Shown here: piece after piece, positions 42,480 through 52,062 of the stretch
Numbering within the stretch: the stretch's first letter is position 1
How the letters are laid out: the number at the start of each line of letters is the position of its first letter
Source of the DNA: Clostridia bacterium
Lineage (GTDB): Bacteria > Bacillota > Clostridia > Christensenellales > Borkfalkiaceae
NCBI GenBank assembly: GCA_900764105.1
Contig: CAAFMS010000007.1
Span: 217,292 to 281,291, forward strand
DNA: 64,000 nucleotides
Direction: 5' to 3'
Program-made: the position numbers and the translations under genes
The notes under the pieces: model-generated
Database searches by the model: none
Told to the model about the DNA's origin: nothing
The model's input: the letters and a program-made list of their open reading frames with translations, nothing else

Positions 42480-43373
42480 TCAGCCTTTTAAGCCGCCGAT
42501 ATGAACTTTTTCCATTACCGTATTCTGGAAACAACCGAAAAGTACGAGTATCGGTATTATCGAAACGAGTACGCCCGCAAAATACGACGGAGTATCCGCT
42601 TTGAATTTCGTACCCTCGCTGTAAGCGTACGCGCCGTAAGCAAGCGTCGGATATTTCTGCCAGTACAAAAGTATAGTCGAATAGTCGTTCCACGTTCCTA
42701 TTACGCCCATGACGTACAAAGCGGTCGCGCTCGGTATAACCATGGGAAGCATAATTTTAAGGTACACCTGCCAATGTCCCGCGCCGTCGATAAACGCCGC
42801 TTCGGCATACTGCCACGATATCGCCTTATAGAATGCGTAATAATAGAAGAAATTTCCGCCGAAAAGCGTTACGCGCGTCAAAAACATCAACGGACTGTTG
42901 ATAATCTTGATGTCCGTAAGCAACTTATACATCGCTCCCGCCGCGCCGTATATCGGAAGAATGGATACGAACACTCCGAGTTTGTAAATCATTCTCGTAA
43001 CCTTGGAACTGTAAAAAACAAGGACGTACGTTACCGTAGCCGTTACAAACGCCGCGATAAGCGGACCTAAAAGGGATATCCAAATCGAGTTTATAAGCAT
43101 TTTTCCGTAGGAAAGTCCGCCCATTTCCTCCCATCTTTTAAATACGCCCGTAAAGTTTTTAAACGTAGGATTTTCGGGAATACAGAATACTCTGTTTTTT
43201 ATTTTGTCCATAAGGTACGCCTTGTTATCTGCCTTTATCGCGATTAAAATAGCGAAAAGGAAGAAAAACAATATAAACGCCGCGTACAGACTGAAAAGGA
43301 CGAACGCTATGACCGAACCTATTTCCTGAGGAACTGTTTTTTTGGTTACGCAATGTTTTTTTCCTTTCATCAT
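42480..43373 (-). CDS. Sugar ABC transporter permease, MalG type
   Basis: 297 residues from the ATG at 43373, which overlaps the stop of the other permease (ATGATG). A much longer in-frame extension upstream lies inside that gene and is rejected. Six TM helices. The permease loop EAAFIDGAGHWQVYLKIMLPM is the classical EAA motif. Ends HIGGLKG, typical of carbohydrate permeases. Works with the MalF-type partner and the binding protein at 40764. Confidence 0.95.
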   Translation of the reverse strand: MMKGKKHCVTKKTVPQEIGSVIAFVLFSLYAAFILFFFLFAILIAIKADNKAYLMDKIKNRVFCIPENPTFKNFTGVFKRWEEMGGLSYGKMLINSIWISLLGPLIAAFVTATVTYVLVFYSSKVTRMIYKLGVFVSILPIYGAAGAMYKLLTDIKIINSPLMFLTRVTLFGGNFFYYYAFYKAISWQYAEAAFIDGAGHWQVYLKIMLPMVIPSATALYVMGVIGTWNDYSTILLYWQKYPTLAYGAYAYSEGTKFKADTPSYFAGVLVSIIPILVLFGCFQNTVMEKVHIGGLKG

Positions 43374-44323
43374 AAAACGTCCTCTTGATCTTTTTTGTCG
43401 CTGTACACTATATGCTTGATAAGCATCGCAATCGGAAATACCATTAAAGTCATGATAAGACCTACCGCCGAAACGTAATACAAATCCTGAGTTACGCCGA
43501 GATCCGAACCGACGACGTACCTGTATAAAAGAAATGCCAGCGTCATTGTTCCGTTCGCTCCCTTTGTAAATACCATTATAGGGCCGCTCGCCGAAAGAAT
43601 CGCCGCGCAGCGAAGTATGAGCATAGTGGAAATCGTCGGCCACATCATCGGTATTACAAGGGAAACGAGTTCTCTCGTCCAACCGCAACCGTCTATTCTG
43701 CCCGCTTCCAATACTTCCGCGTTTGTACCGTTCATAGAACCGCCCACGATAATTATGTTTCCGCCGAAGCTGAACATTATCGTATAAAAAAGAATGGTTA
43801 AAATAGCCTCGGGCGAATCCCCGAGAAGGTTTACGTGCGTCGGCGTTATCCCCGCCTTATATCTTATCGCGTCAATAATACCGCCCGTTCCTATAGAATA
43901 CTTGAAAAGCGAAACGAGAACTGATGAGGAAATTATCGCAGGAAGATAATAGACAAACCTGAAAAATCTGTAACCTTTGAGTTTCTTGAAAAAGAAATAA
44001 CTCATAATTATAGAAACGGGAAAGACTATCAGAAGGTCGGCGAAGAAAAATATTAAGGTATTCCTGAGAGCTTCGACAAGCTCTTTGAAATCGGAACCGT
44101 TCGTGTCGAAAATACGTTTGAAATTTTCAAGCGAAAAATTTTCGACCAATTTTCCCGTCGAATAATCGGGTCTCTGAAAAGCCATAAAGACGGAATCCGC
44201 GTTCACATAAACGAAAAACAGCAGAAATCCTATCGTCGGCAAAATAAGCGCGCTTACCATAAAGCATATTTTTATGGTGTTTGCGCTCATATTTTTGGTG
44301 ATTTTATTCTTTAATTCGATCAT
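43370..44323 (-). CDS. Sugar ABC transporter permease, MalF type
   Basis: 317 residues with six TM helices. EAA loop EVLEAGRIDGCGWTRELVSLVIPMM. First gene of the sugar-uptake operon, with a strong extended -10 promoter upstream and a leader containing an imperfect hairpin (GGCGATTT/AATCCGCC, 44349-44372). The distance between GGAG and the ATG at 44323 is long (about 15), so the start is not certain. Confidence 0.93.
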   Translation of the reverse strand: MIELKNKITKNMSANTIKICFMVSALILPTIGFLLFFVYVNADSVFMAFQRPDYSTGKLVENFSLENFKRIFDTNGSDFKELVEALRNTLIFFFADLLIVFPVSIIMSYFFFKKLKGYRFFRFVYYLPAIISSSVLVSLFKYSIGTGGIIDAIRYKAGITPTHVNLLGDSPEAILTILFYTIMFSFGGNIIIVGGSMNGTNAEVLEAGRIDGCGWTRELVSLVIPMMWPTISTMLILRCAAILSASGPIMVFTKGANGTMTLAFLLYRYVVGSDLGVTQDLYYVSAVGLIMTLMVFPIAMLIKHIVYSDKKDQEDVL

Positions 44324-44386
44324 ATTATTTTTAGTAAACTCTCCTTTTGGCGGATTTTAACCAAATCGCCTGTGGTTAGCGCCGAA

Positions 44387-44415
44387 ATTATATCACGCTA
44401 AAAAGCGGATTTCAA
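44387..44415 (-). promoter_or_regulatory. Promoter of the sugar ABC operon with a palindrome in the spacer
   Basis: On the minus strand TTGAAA (44415-44410), 17-bp spacer, TGATATAAT with TATAAT at 44392-44387. The spacer holds CGCTAAAAAGCG (44396-44407), a perfect 4-bp inverted repeat around AAAA placed to act as an operator. Confidence 0.75.
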
Positions 44416-44457
44416 TACTCTACACCAACCTGTTTTTGTGCTATACCGACTTTTTTA

Positions 44458-44486
44458 TTGACTTTCGGGGAATAATGTATTATAAT
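44458..44486 (+). promoter_or_regulatory. Promoter of the AraC gene at 44514
   Basis: TTGACT (44458-44463), 17-bp spacer, TATAAT (44481-44486); the start of transcription would lie about 20 bases before the ATG. Confidence 0.75.
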
Positions 44487-44513
44487 TGAAAAAAAATTTT
44501 CGACGAGGTTTTT

Positions 44514-45362
44514 ATGGTTCAAAACAAAGAAAGGGTAGCAACTCTCGGCTATTACGACTGGGCGATAAGAGACAACAGTCAAAAATACAGAATGTACGCG
44601 AAAAAAACTTCCAACGAGGACAGCAAAATTCACCGTCACGACTATATCGAGTTTTTCTACGTTACCGAGGGTTTCGGAACTCATATTTTAAATAAAAAAA
44701 GTTACAGGGTCGAAACGGGCGACGCGTGCCTTCTCAATCCGAGCGACGTTCACGGTTTTACCTACGACAGGAAAGATGGATTCTCTCACTACGACATTCT
44801 TATGGACAAAGAATACTTCAAAAACGCCTGTTCCTTCTTTTACGACGGACTTTACGACGATTTTACGAGCGGAAAATTCTCGTGCGTTTTCAAACTTTCG
44901 TTCGAACAGATAGCCACGCTCAACAAATTCGCGCCGTATATGTTTCTGCCGCCCGACAACATCGGTTATATTATGGCTTCAAAGTCGCTGACGACTTCGA
45001 TCATTAACTTTTTAATCGAAAGTTATCTGCAAAAGAACAAGGACGATTTCCCGCAATGGCTCATTACGCTCCTTTCAAAACTTAATTCGAGCGAAAATTT
45101 CACCGTTCCGCTTCCCGAACTCACGAAAGAGTTCGCGTATAACGTGGACTATATGCGGCGAATCTTCAAGAAAAATCTCGGCGTGACGATGACCGACTAT
45201 TTCAACAGAAACAAAGCCGATTACGCTTACAGGCTTTTGCAGACAACCGACCTTTCGATCGAGCAGATTTGCGAGACAATCGGTATTAACAACATTTCGC
45301 ACTTCTATCATCTGTTCAAGGAATTCTTCAACAGCACTCCCAACAAGATAAGAAAGTCGTAA
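44514..45362 (+). CDS. AraC-family transcriptional regulator of the sugar-uptake operon
   Basis: 282 residues. N-terminal cupin domain with HRHDYIEFFYVTEG, GDACLLNPSDVHGF (about 35-85). C-terminal double helix-turn-helix at about 180-280: VPLPELTKEFAYNVDYMRRIF, then SIEQICETIGINNISHFYHLF, ending FNSTPNKIRKS. Divergent from the MalF-MalG-binding protein operon, hence the likely regulator of glycan uptake. GAGG precedes the ATG. Convergent with uxaA; only a weak ACGGA-ACG-TCCGT hairpin lies in the 48-bp gap. Confidence 0.9.
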   Translation: MVQNKERVATLGYYDWAIRDNSQKYRMYAKKTSNEDSKIHRHDYIEFFYVTEGFGTHILNKKSYRVETGDACLLNPSDVHGFTYDRKDGFSHYDILMDKEYFKNACSFFYDGLYDDFTSGKFSCVFKLSFEQIATLNKFAPYMFLPPDNIGYIMASKSLTTSIINFLIESYLQKNKDDFPQWLITLLSKLNSSENFTVPLPELTKEFAYNVDYMRRIFKKNLGVTMTDYFNRNKADYAYRLLQTTDLSIEQICETIGINNISHFYHLFKEFFNSTPNKIRKS

Positions 45363-45410
45363 CGACTCCCTGAAAATTTCTTGACGGAACGTCCGTAAGT
45401 GTTTCACATA

Positions 45411-46817
45411 CTATAACGTGACGCCCGTTTTGTAAAAGGCTATCTCTCTTATATCTTCGCTTTTACACTTCGTTTCGCCGTTAATTGTCGCGATAATCGA
45501 CTTATAGAGGGCTTTTTCGTCCATTTCATACGCATTGAAGTCAATCCAGCCGCTCTTTTTCTCCGCTAAATAATCGTTCGTCGAGATTTTGAAAGTCGGA
45601 ACAAAAGTCGAAAACGGCGTTCCTCTGCCCGTCGTGAAAAGCACTATCTGACAACCGCTCGCGGCAAGAGCCGTCGCCGCTATGAGGTCGTTACCCGGCG
45701 CGTTTAAGGTAGATACGCCTTGCTTTTTGACCTGTTCGCCGTAAGATAAAACGTCTACTATTTTCGTACTTCCCGCTTTTTCAACGCAACCGAGAGATTT
45801 TTCTTCCAAGGTGGTTATGCCGCCTTTTTTGTTGCCGGGGCTTGGATTTTCATACACGGGAAAGCCGTTGTCCGTATAGAATTTCTTGAAATTCACTATC
45901 ATTTCGCGGTATTTTTCGTACACCTCTCGGCTTTCGCATTTATTCATTAAAAGCCTTTCCGCACCGAACATCTCGGGTACTTCGGTAAGTATCGCTAAGC
46001 CGCCTTCTTCAACTATTCTGTCCGTTATTTTTCCTACGAGCGGATTTGCCGTAAGTCCCGAAAATCCGTCGCTTCCGCCGCATTTAAGCCCTATGCAAAG
46101 TTCGCTTATCGGAACTTCCTCACGAGTATATTTACTCGCCTTTTCGCAGAAGTCTTTCAGTATGTCAAGTCCGTATTCTATTTCGTCGTCAACGTCCTGA
46201 CAATTAAAATACGCTATATTATCTCGGTTGTACGGTTTTAAGTATTCCTTTATTCCGTCAAGTCCGTTGTTCTCGCAGCCGAGACCTACGAACAACACGA
46301 AACTCGCGTTCGGATTCAACGCAACCGAACACAAAAGCCTCTTTATATTTTCGTTATCCTCGCCGAGTTGTGAACAGCCGAACTGGTGAGTAAGAGCGAA
46401 AAGTCCGTCTATAGTACCTTTAACGAAGGGTTGAGCGAGTTTTTCAAGCCGACGGCACACGCCGTTTACGCAGCCCACGGTGGGAATAATATATATCTCG
46501 TTTCTTATTCCCGCCCGTCCGTTTTTGCGTTTAAAGCCTTTAAAAGTCGCGCCCTCTTTTATTGTCGTTTCGGGATAATTCGGGTTGTATTCATACTCCA
46601 CGTTTTCGTCCAAATGAGACTTTACGTTATGCGTATGAACCCATTCGCCTTTCTTTATATCTTCGGTCGCTCTGCCGATTATCTCGCCGTATTTTACAAT
46701 ATACTCGCCCTTTTTAATATCTTTTAAGGCGAATTTATGTCCGGCGGGAATTTTATCCGTGGCGGTAAGCCTTACGCCTACGTTGTCTTTTTCGTTTATT
46801 ACGACAAATTCTTTCAT
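45411..46817 (-). CDS. uxaA: Altronate dehydratase UxaA
   Basis: 468 residues. N-terminal SAF domain (about 10-90: NVGVRLTATDKIPAGHKFAL...GEWVHTHNV) and a long C-terminal catalytic domain with GYxRxxGRxGxRN (FKRKNGRAGIRNEIYI), HQFGCSQ, GCENN, GLKCGGSDGFSG and the terminal TGRGTPF. Dehydrates D-altronate to 2-keto-3-deoxygluconate in galacturonate breakdown; Fe-dependent. Starts inside the uxaB stop (ATGA). Last gene of the operon. Confidence 0.95.
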   Translation of the reverse strand: MKEFVVINEKDNVGVRLTATDKIPAGHKFALKDIKKGEYIVKYGEIIGRATEDIKKGEWVHTHNVKSHLDENVEYEYNPNYPETTIKEGATFKGFKRKNGRAGIRNEIYIIPTVGCVNGVCRRLEKLAQPFVKGTIDGLFALTHQFGCSQLGEDNENIKRLLCSVALNPNASFVLFVGLGCENNGLDGIKEYLKPYNRDNIAYFNCQDVDDEIEYGLDILKDFCEKASKYTREEVPISELCIGLKCGGSDGFSGLTANPLVGKITDRIVEEGGLAILTEVPEMFGAERLLMNKCESREVYEKYREMIVNFKKFYTDNGFPVYENPSPGNKKGGITTLEEKSLGCVEKAGSTKIVDVLSYGEQVKKQGVSTLNAPGNDLIAATALAASGCQIVLFTTGRGTPFSTFVPTFKISTNDYLAEKKSGWIDFNAYEMDEKALYKSIIATINGETKCKSEDIREIAFYKTGVTL

Positions 46818-48196
46818 AAAATATCCGTATCGCCGCCTCTCAACTTTTTTACTATTGTTTTAACCGCTGCGGCAAAGCCCTCGTACTTAGTTAAATCTTC
46901 ATCCCACACGCTCTCGTCCTGCATAAATTTAATCACGCAACCGCCGTTTGCAAAATATTCGAGATACTTTTCGTCGTCTTTCATTTCGATTGTACGCGTC
47001 GGCAATTTCGCGTAATATTTCCCGTCCTCGCCTTTCGCCGTAATCTTATATAACGCCATAAGACAGGCAAAACCCTTCGTTAAGTTCTCGGGTATTCTGC
47101 CGTGTTTTTCGTAGTAATCTTTAAAAGTCGGCAAGTCTCTCGCCTTCCATTTCGATATGGAATTTAAAGCGATGCTAGTGAGTTGGTGGTTAAGATAAGG
47201 ATTTAAAAACCTCTCTTTTACGCTCTCCGAAAAAGCCGTAGTCGCCGCTATATCATCGGAAACGAAAGGTATTATTTCATTCGTTAAAGTATCGTTTACG
47301 AACTTATAGACCGACTTATCCGTCATACAATCGTAAACGGTGACTTTTCCGAGCCATAAGCCTACGGGTACCAAATTCGTATGGCTGCCGTTTAAAACCC
47401 TTACTTTTCTCTTCTTGTAATATTTAATATCGTTGGTCAGTACCACCTCGATATTGTGTTTGCCGTCTTTTATATATTTACCTATTTCGCCTTTATTCTC
47501 GACCGCCCAAAGTCCGAACGGCTCGCCGACAGAAACGAGTTCGTCTCTTTCGCCGATAAGTTTAAATAAATGCTCTTTCGTCTCTTCGTCCTTGGGATAG
47601 CCCGAAACTATACGGTCAACGAGCGTATTGCAATAGTAGTTCTTCTCGTCGTTCCATTTTCTGAAAGCCTCAGGAAGTTTCCAAAGGTCTATATACTTAT
47701 CCACGCATTTTTTAAGTTCGTCGGCGTTGTTGTCGATAAGTTCTACGGGTAATAAATACACCCCGTCAAGCCCCGCGTTAAATCTTTCAAACAAGAATTT
47801 CGTAAGTTTTGCAGGATAGGTTACATTCTCGAAACCGTCGAATTCGTCCTCGGCGTTGAAACATATTCCCGCCTCGGTTGTGTTGGAAACGATTATTTTC
47901 AAATCTTTATCTTTCGCAAGCGAGATATATTTCGCAAAATCCTCAAAGGGCGAAATAACGGAATTTAAAACGTCGATTTTATATACTTCCTCGACCTCTT
48001 TTCCGTCTTTTACACCACGCAAAACTATATGGTACTTGTTGTTCTGAACCTTGAATTTATCCAGATTCCCGAACGGTATGGGCTTTACTATATCTACCGA
48101 ATACTCGCCGTTACCCTCTTTACTAAGCGTATCGAAATACGCGTCGGCGAAAGTTCTCAAAAAGTTTCCCTCGCCGAATTGCAACACTTTAATCAT
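46814..48196 (-). CDS. uxaB: Tagaturonate reductase (altronate oxidoreductase) UxaB
   Basis: 460 residues, polyol-type long-chain dehydrogenase. Begins VLQFGEGNFLRTFADAY (NAD-binding start of the family), with VSNTTEAGI, YCNTLVDRIVSGYP and the motif RVLNGSHTNLVPVG holding the catalytic region. Reduces D-tagaturonate to D-altronate using NADH. The upstream isomerase uxaC and the KDG kinase/aldolase are not in the window. Its start overlaps the 3' end of the GH2 gene by 8 bp; AAGGAG precedes the ATG. Confidence 0.94.
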   Translation of the reverse strand: MIKVLQFGEGNFLRTFADAYFDTLSKEGNGEYSVDIVKPIPFGNLDKFKVQNNKYHIVLRGVKDGKEVEEVYKIDVLNSVISPFEDFAKYISLAKDKDLKIIVSNTTEAGICFNAEDEFDGFENVTYPAKLTKFLFERFNAGLDGVYLLPVELIDNNADELKKCVDKYIDLWKLPEAFRKWNDEKNYYCNTLVDRIVSGYPKDEETKEHLFKLIGERDELVSVGEPFGLWAVENKGEIGKYIKDGKHNIEVVLTNDIKYYKKRKVRVLNGSHTNLVPVGLWLGKVTVYDCMTDKSVYKFVNDTLTNEIIPFVSDDIAATTAFSESVKERFLNPYLNHQLTSIALNSISKWKARDLPTFKDYYEKHGRIPENLTKGFACLMALYKITAKGEDGKYYAKLPTRTIEMKDDEKYLEYFANGGCVIKFMQDESVWDEDLTKYEGFAAAVKTIVKKLRGGDTDIL

Positions 48197-51026
48197 TATT
48201 CTCTCCTTCCAAAATATACTCTATAGAATAATACCCGTCTTTAAGTTCGAGTCCGAACGGTTCCAAGTCAAACGTAAAGCCACCTGCTTTAACGTTGTAT
48301 TTTTTCTCAAATACCACGCCGCAATTACCCCGAATCTTTATGCCTACCGAGTACTTTACGCCCGATTCCGCCCCCGTTACCGAAGGCTCGAACAAAATCT
48401 CGTTTCCGTATATCAGATCGGGCTTTTTATCGAAACAAATCGCTTTTTGAAAACCGTCTTTCAAGGCGTAAAATGCGTCTTTAGCGTAACCATAGAAATC
48501 TATCGGCGGCTTTATATAACTCGCGTCGTTCGCGCCGCCCGAAAGACAGCACCACATAAGTCCGTCTGCTCCGAGATACCGCATATACTTTACGGTGTTA
48601 TAAACGCAAAGAGCCTGATATGCCTGACTTAATTTATAATCTATTTTCTCATACGCTTCGCCAAAAGCACGTTTTTCGTCGGCGAGTTCGTAGGAATCGT
48701 CTTTATGGTATATTTTCGCTTCCTTAGTCCGATTGTCCTGCCTTCCGACTACCGCAAATTCCGAAATGATGTAAGCGTGCTTTTTACTTTCAAACAGCGA
48801 TTTTTGCGACTTCCACGCCTGTTCTCTGAAAATATTCCATTTATTACCGTAACCGAGAAGAATTTCGTAGTTATGAGAACTCCTGATTACCTTCTCGTCT
48901 TTCCAACCGAACGAACTTTCGCAAGGCTCGAAGTCCTGATTGCATTTTCCGTCGTCCTGATAATAAAACCCGTCGTTTCCATACAATCCGCCGCCGTAAT
49001 AAAGATGCGAACAAGGGCAGATAATTCTCGTATCGTCCGTCGCTTTTACTTTAGAGACAAATTCGTCGAACATTTTATCCATCATCGCTCTCGTGGAATG
49101 GAACTCGTTGCTTCCCTCCCACATAATTATGCTCGGATGATTTATAACCTCTCTCATCTGCTCGGCGTAAATATCGCCCGCAACCCACCCTTTTTTCAAA
49201 TCGACGGTTTCGGCAGAATCTATAAGCCTCGTTGTCCAGACGTTCATAAGCCCCATACGATCGCAGACTTCGGCAAATCTCGGGTCGTTATTGCCGTAAC
49301 CTAAAAAATGAAACCTCGCGACGTTGCCGTTTAACGCCTTGGTCATTGCCGCTTGCCGGACGATTTCCTTTGTCGTCGGACAAATATGGCTTAAAACGAT
49401 ATTCTCATAAGGCGGCAAAAACTGCATCCACAACGCCCCGTTAAGCAAAATTCGCCTGCCGTTTAAATATATTTCGCCGTTTTTTTGCTCAATTATTCTG
49501 AAACCCGTTTTAACAATCTCATCGTCTATCGGTTTTCCGTCTTTTTCGAGTTGAACTCTGACGGCGTACAAATTCGGATTATCCGTATTCCACGGCTCGG
49601 CGGAAAACTCGGCTACAACCTCGGCCTCGCATTGAACTTTTCCGCTGTTTACAAGCCGCTCCTCCTCGTCCGAGTTCGATTTTTTTATAAATATTTTATA
49701 ATCGTACTCGCCGTCGGTCTCGTTATCTATTCCGAATTTTATCTGCGCTTTTACCTTGCCGCAACCCACCGATAAGGTTTTAATTACCGCGTCGCGGACG
49801 CTCGCATCGGGTAAAAAGTCGATATAAACGCCCCTTAAAAGCCAACCGACGTAAGGGTCCTTGTTTCTGTGCCACGAATAATTCACTTCGGGAGACCTTG
49901 GAAAAACTACGATTTGAAGTTCGTTTTCACCTTTTACGCAGTAATTTGTTACTTCCTTTTTAAAAAGCCTGAAATCTTTGACTTCGGCGACTTTTTCGCC
50001 GTTTATATAAATCTCGCCGCAAGGATCGATCGAGCCGATATTCAGTACGACTCTGCCGCCGTCGTAAAAGAATTTTTTTGAAAAATCGATTACTTTATCC
50101 TTATTTTTTTCACCGCCGATCTTAAACGGAAGTTTTGCATACTCCGTTTTCCTCGGGTTTTCCTTTCTTTCGCTCTTTCTGAAAAAATCTGTGATAGCCT
50201 CGTCGTCCGCTTCGATTTTCATCGGAGTAAAACTCCACTTTCCGCAAGGTCTCATACCGCCCGAGACGAAAATAGTATCGGGATTGACCTTTTCGGTAAG
50301 TTCGTACCTGCCCGAATACTCGCCGTTGAACGTAACGACAAAAAAATCGCCGTCGAAATCGAACCGAACAACGTTATCTTCGTCGATTTTTATATCGCCG
50401 ATTTTATGGTTTATATGATGATAGGGGTCTGGGATACCGACTCTTGCGTAAGCCTCGCCGTTTCTGTATATCTGAAACTTGATTGCTTCTTTAATTCCTC
50501 GACGTAATTCGATTATTCTACCCGTGTCGGTAGTGAGCGGTTTTATCCCTTTGCCGTACTTTTCGTAGTCGATAAACTCGTCGGAAATTTTAAACGAAAA
50601 TTCGAACGACTTAACTTTTTCGCTCGAAAATTCGTATTTAGCGCAAGGCACCGGCGGAATTATCCCGTCGGAAAACAGAAGAGTTTTATCGCTAAGCGTT
50701 ACGTCGCCGTAAAACTGCCAGCCGTCGTACTCGCTCTGTTTTTCATAAATCGCGACGTTGCCATCATCGATATACGCCCTTTTTCTGATTTTGTTTTCAA
50801 GTCTGTAATCGACCGACTTTAAAAGTCTGCCGACTTCTTCGTCCGAAACCGCTCTTTTCGAGCCGTTCAACGTATCGTTTTTTTGCTCGGAAAACTTCGA
50901 ATATTCTCGTAAGAACTCGATTTTTTCGTCGCCGTCGAGACAGTTTCCCGACGAAGAAGAAAAATCTATCCGATTTCCGTTCGCCTTTTTATCTACCTTT
51001 ATAAAATCGTAAAATACGCTCTTCAT
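48189..51026 (-). CDS. Glycoside hydrolase family 2 enzyme with an N-terminal lectin-like extension
   Basis: 945 residues from the ATG at 51026 (GAGGA upstream, ATGA overlap with the esterase stop). No signal peptide, so cytoplasmic. Residues about 90-285 form a jelly-roll-like region before the GH2 sugar-binding domain (300-410), the immunoglobulin-like domain (420-520) and the TIM barrel. The acid/base is in MWEGSNEFHS (Asn640-Glu641) and the nucleophile in IISEFAVVG (about Glu756). GH2 includes beta-galactosidases, beta-glucuronidases and beta-mannosidases; specificity cannot be settled here. Co-transcribed with uxaB-uxaA, so a uronic-acid-containing substrate is plausible. Confidence 0.88.
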   Translation of the reverse strand: MKSVFYDFIKVDKKANGNRIDFSSSSGNCLDGDEKIEFLREYSKFSEQKNDTLNGSKRAVSDEEVGRLLKSVDYRLENKIRKRAYIDDGNVAIYEKQSEYDGWQFYGDVTLSDKTLLFSDGIIPPVPCAKYEFSSEKVKSFEFSFKISDEFIDYEKYGKGIKPLTTDTGRIIELRRGIKEAIKFQIYRNGEAYARVGIPDPYHHINHKIGDIKIDEDNVVRFDFDGDFFVVTFNGEYSGRYELTEKVNPDTIFVSGGMRPCGKWSFTPMKIEADDEAITDFFRKSERKENPRKTEYAKLPFKIGGEKNKDKVIDFSKKFFYDGGRVVLNIGSIDPCGEIYINGEKVAEVKDFRLFKKEVTNYCVKGENELQIVVFPRSPEVNYSWHRNKDPYVGWLLRGVYIDFLPDASVRDAVIKTLSVGCGKVKAQIKFGIDNETDGEYDYKIFIKKSNSDEEERLVNSGKVQCEAEVVAEFSAEPWNTDNPNLYAVRVQLEKDGKPIDDEIVKTGFRIIEQKNGEIYLNGRRILLNGALWMQFLPPYENIVLSHICPTTKEIVRQAAMTKALNGNVARFHFLGYGNNDPRFAEVCDRMGLMNVWTTRLIDSAETVDLKKGWVAGDIYAEQMREVINHPSIIMWEGSNEFHSTRAMMDKMFDEFVSKVKATDDTRIICPCSHLYYGGGLYGNDGFYYQDDGKCNQDFEPCESSFGWKDEKVIRSSHNYEILLGYGNKWNIFREQAWKSQKSLFESKKHAYIISEFAVVGRQDNRTKEAKIYHKDDSYELADEKRAFGEAYEKIDYKLSQAYQALCVYNTVKYMRYLGADGLMWCCLSGGANDASYIKPPIDFYGYAKDAFYALKDGFQKAICFDKKPDLIYGNEILFEPSVTGAESGVKYSVGIKIRGNCGVVFEKKYNVKAGGFTFDLEPFGLELKDGYYSIEYILEGENND

Positions 51027-52060
51027 TTTTCCTCTTTCACCCAACCGAGTTCGCTTGTCGCTTTATTTACGGCGTCCCACACGATATCCGTACACCACCA
51101 ATGATTTTTCGGCGTCGTCACGAGTTCGCAATTTTTTCCCGCCCCGCGATTCTTATATATTTTTTCTACCGTTTCGTAGCCCTTCTTTACTCCCTCTATC
51201 GGGAATATATCGTCCTTTTCGCCCGATATAATCGTAAGTTTTCTCGGAACTATAAGAGCCGACAAATCTTCCATCTCGAAATAGTTAATCGCCCTCGGCA
51301 ACTGATTGCACTCGCAATGCATCATATCGAGAACGGAACTTTTATACGGGCAGAAAGAACATGACGGAACGCACAATTTTATTCTTTCGTCGTAGCACGA
51401 GGAATAGTAAGCGATAGTTCCGCCTCCCGACTGCCCCGTTATAAATACCTTATCCGTATCGCATTCGGGAAAATTTTTAAGCGTATCTATCGCTCTCGAA
51501 ACGTCCCACACGCGTTCGCCGATGAGCGTTCTGCCGAGCGAAATTGCAACAAAGGAAGCAAACCTGCAATTCGTTTTCGGAAAACGATTTTCCTTAGTCG
51601 GCTTTCTTTCGCCTAAACCTCTCTGTTCGATTGCAAGCGCGATATAACCGTTTTTTACCGCTTGAAGAGCCATAGAACGCCTCTCAAGTCCGTCCTCGTC
51701 GCCCTCGTATTTAGCGACGCCTATCGAATTATGAAAACCCGAAACGTGACCCTGAAGGGTTATCGCAACGGGATATTTTTTCTTACCCGTTTTCGGTCTC
51801 AGAAGATAGCACGGAACGACCTCGCCTACCTCGCTGTAAAACTCGTAGCGAGTGAGCGTATAATCTCCCTTATCTTCCGAGAAGACTATTTTCATCTCGG
51901 GGTCGCAAGCGTTTTTCTCTATCTCGTCGATTCCCGTTAAGGATATGAATTTCTCTTTCAGTTCCTTTTTCCACTCATTGAAATCTCTGTTTTCGTCGTA
52001 ACCGAATTTCGGTTGCAATTTGCTTAAAATTATCTCGTGACAAAGGTCTCCGTTTACCAT
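51023..52060 (-). CDS. Alpha/beta hydrolase, acetylxylan-esterase-like
   Basis: 345 residues, no signal peptide. Catalytic triad visible: Ser211 in ITGQSGGGT, Asp283/284 in SGEKDDIFP and His320 in PKNHWW. EQRGLGER upstream corresponds to the oxyanion-side Arg-Gly motif of CE7/AXE1-like enzymes. Probably removes acetyl or methyl groups from imported pectic oligosaccharides; inference from operon context. Two bp before it ends the GH78 gene; it overlaps the GH2 start by ATGA. Confidence 0.82.
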   Translation of the reverse strand: MVNGDLCHEIILSKLQPKFGYDENRDFNEWKKELKEKFISLTGIDEIEKNACDPEMKIVFSEDKGDYTLTRYEFYSEVGEVVPCYLLRPKTGKKKYPVAITLQGHVSGFHNSIGVAKYEGDEDGLERRSMALQAVKNGYIALAIEQRGLGERKPTKENRFPKTNCRFASFVAISLGRTLIGERVWDVSRAIDTLKNFPECDTDKVFITGQSGGGTIAYYSSCYDERIKLCVPSCSFCPYKSSVLDMMHCECNQLPRAINYFEMEDLSALIVPRKLTIISGEKDDIFPIEGVKKGYETVEKIYKNRGAGKNCELVTTPKNHWWCTDIVWDAVNKATSELGWVKEEK

Positions 52061-52062
52061 AT

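Noticed and set aside
43374..43688. N-terminal extension of the MalG-type permease by 105 codons
   Set aside because: The extension reads Arg/Asp-rich noise inside the MalF-type gene; the ATG at 43373 fits the family start and overlaps the upstream stop.
45384..45396. Intrinsic terminator between the AraC gene and uxaA
   Set aside because: Only a 5-bp stem (ACGGA/TCCGT) with a 3-nt loop and no T-run; too weak to call.
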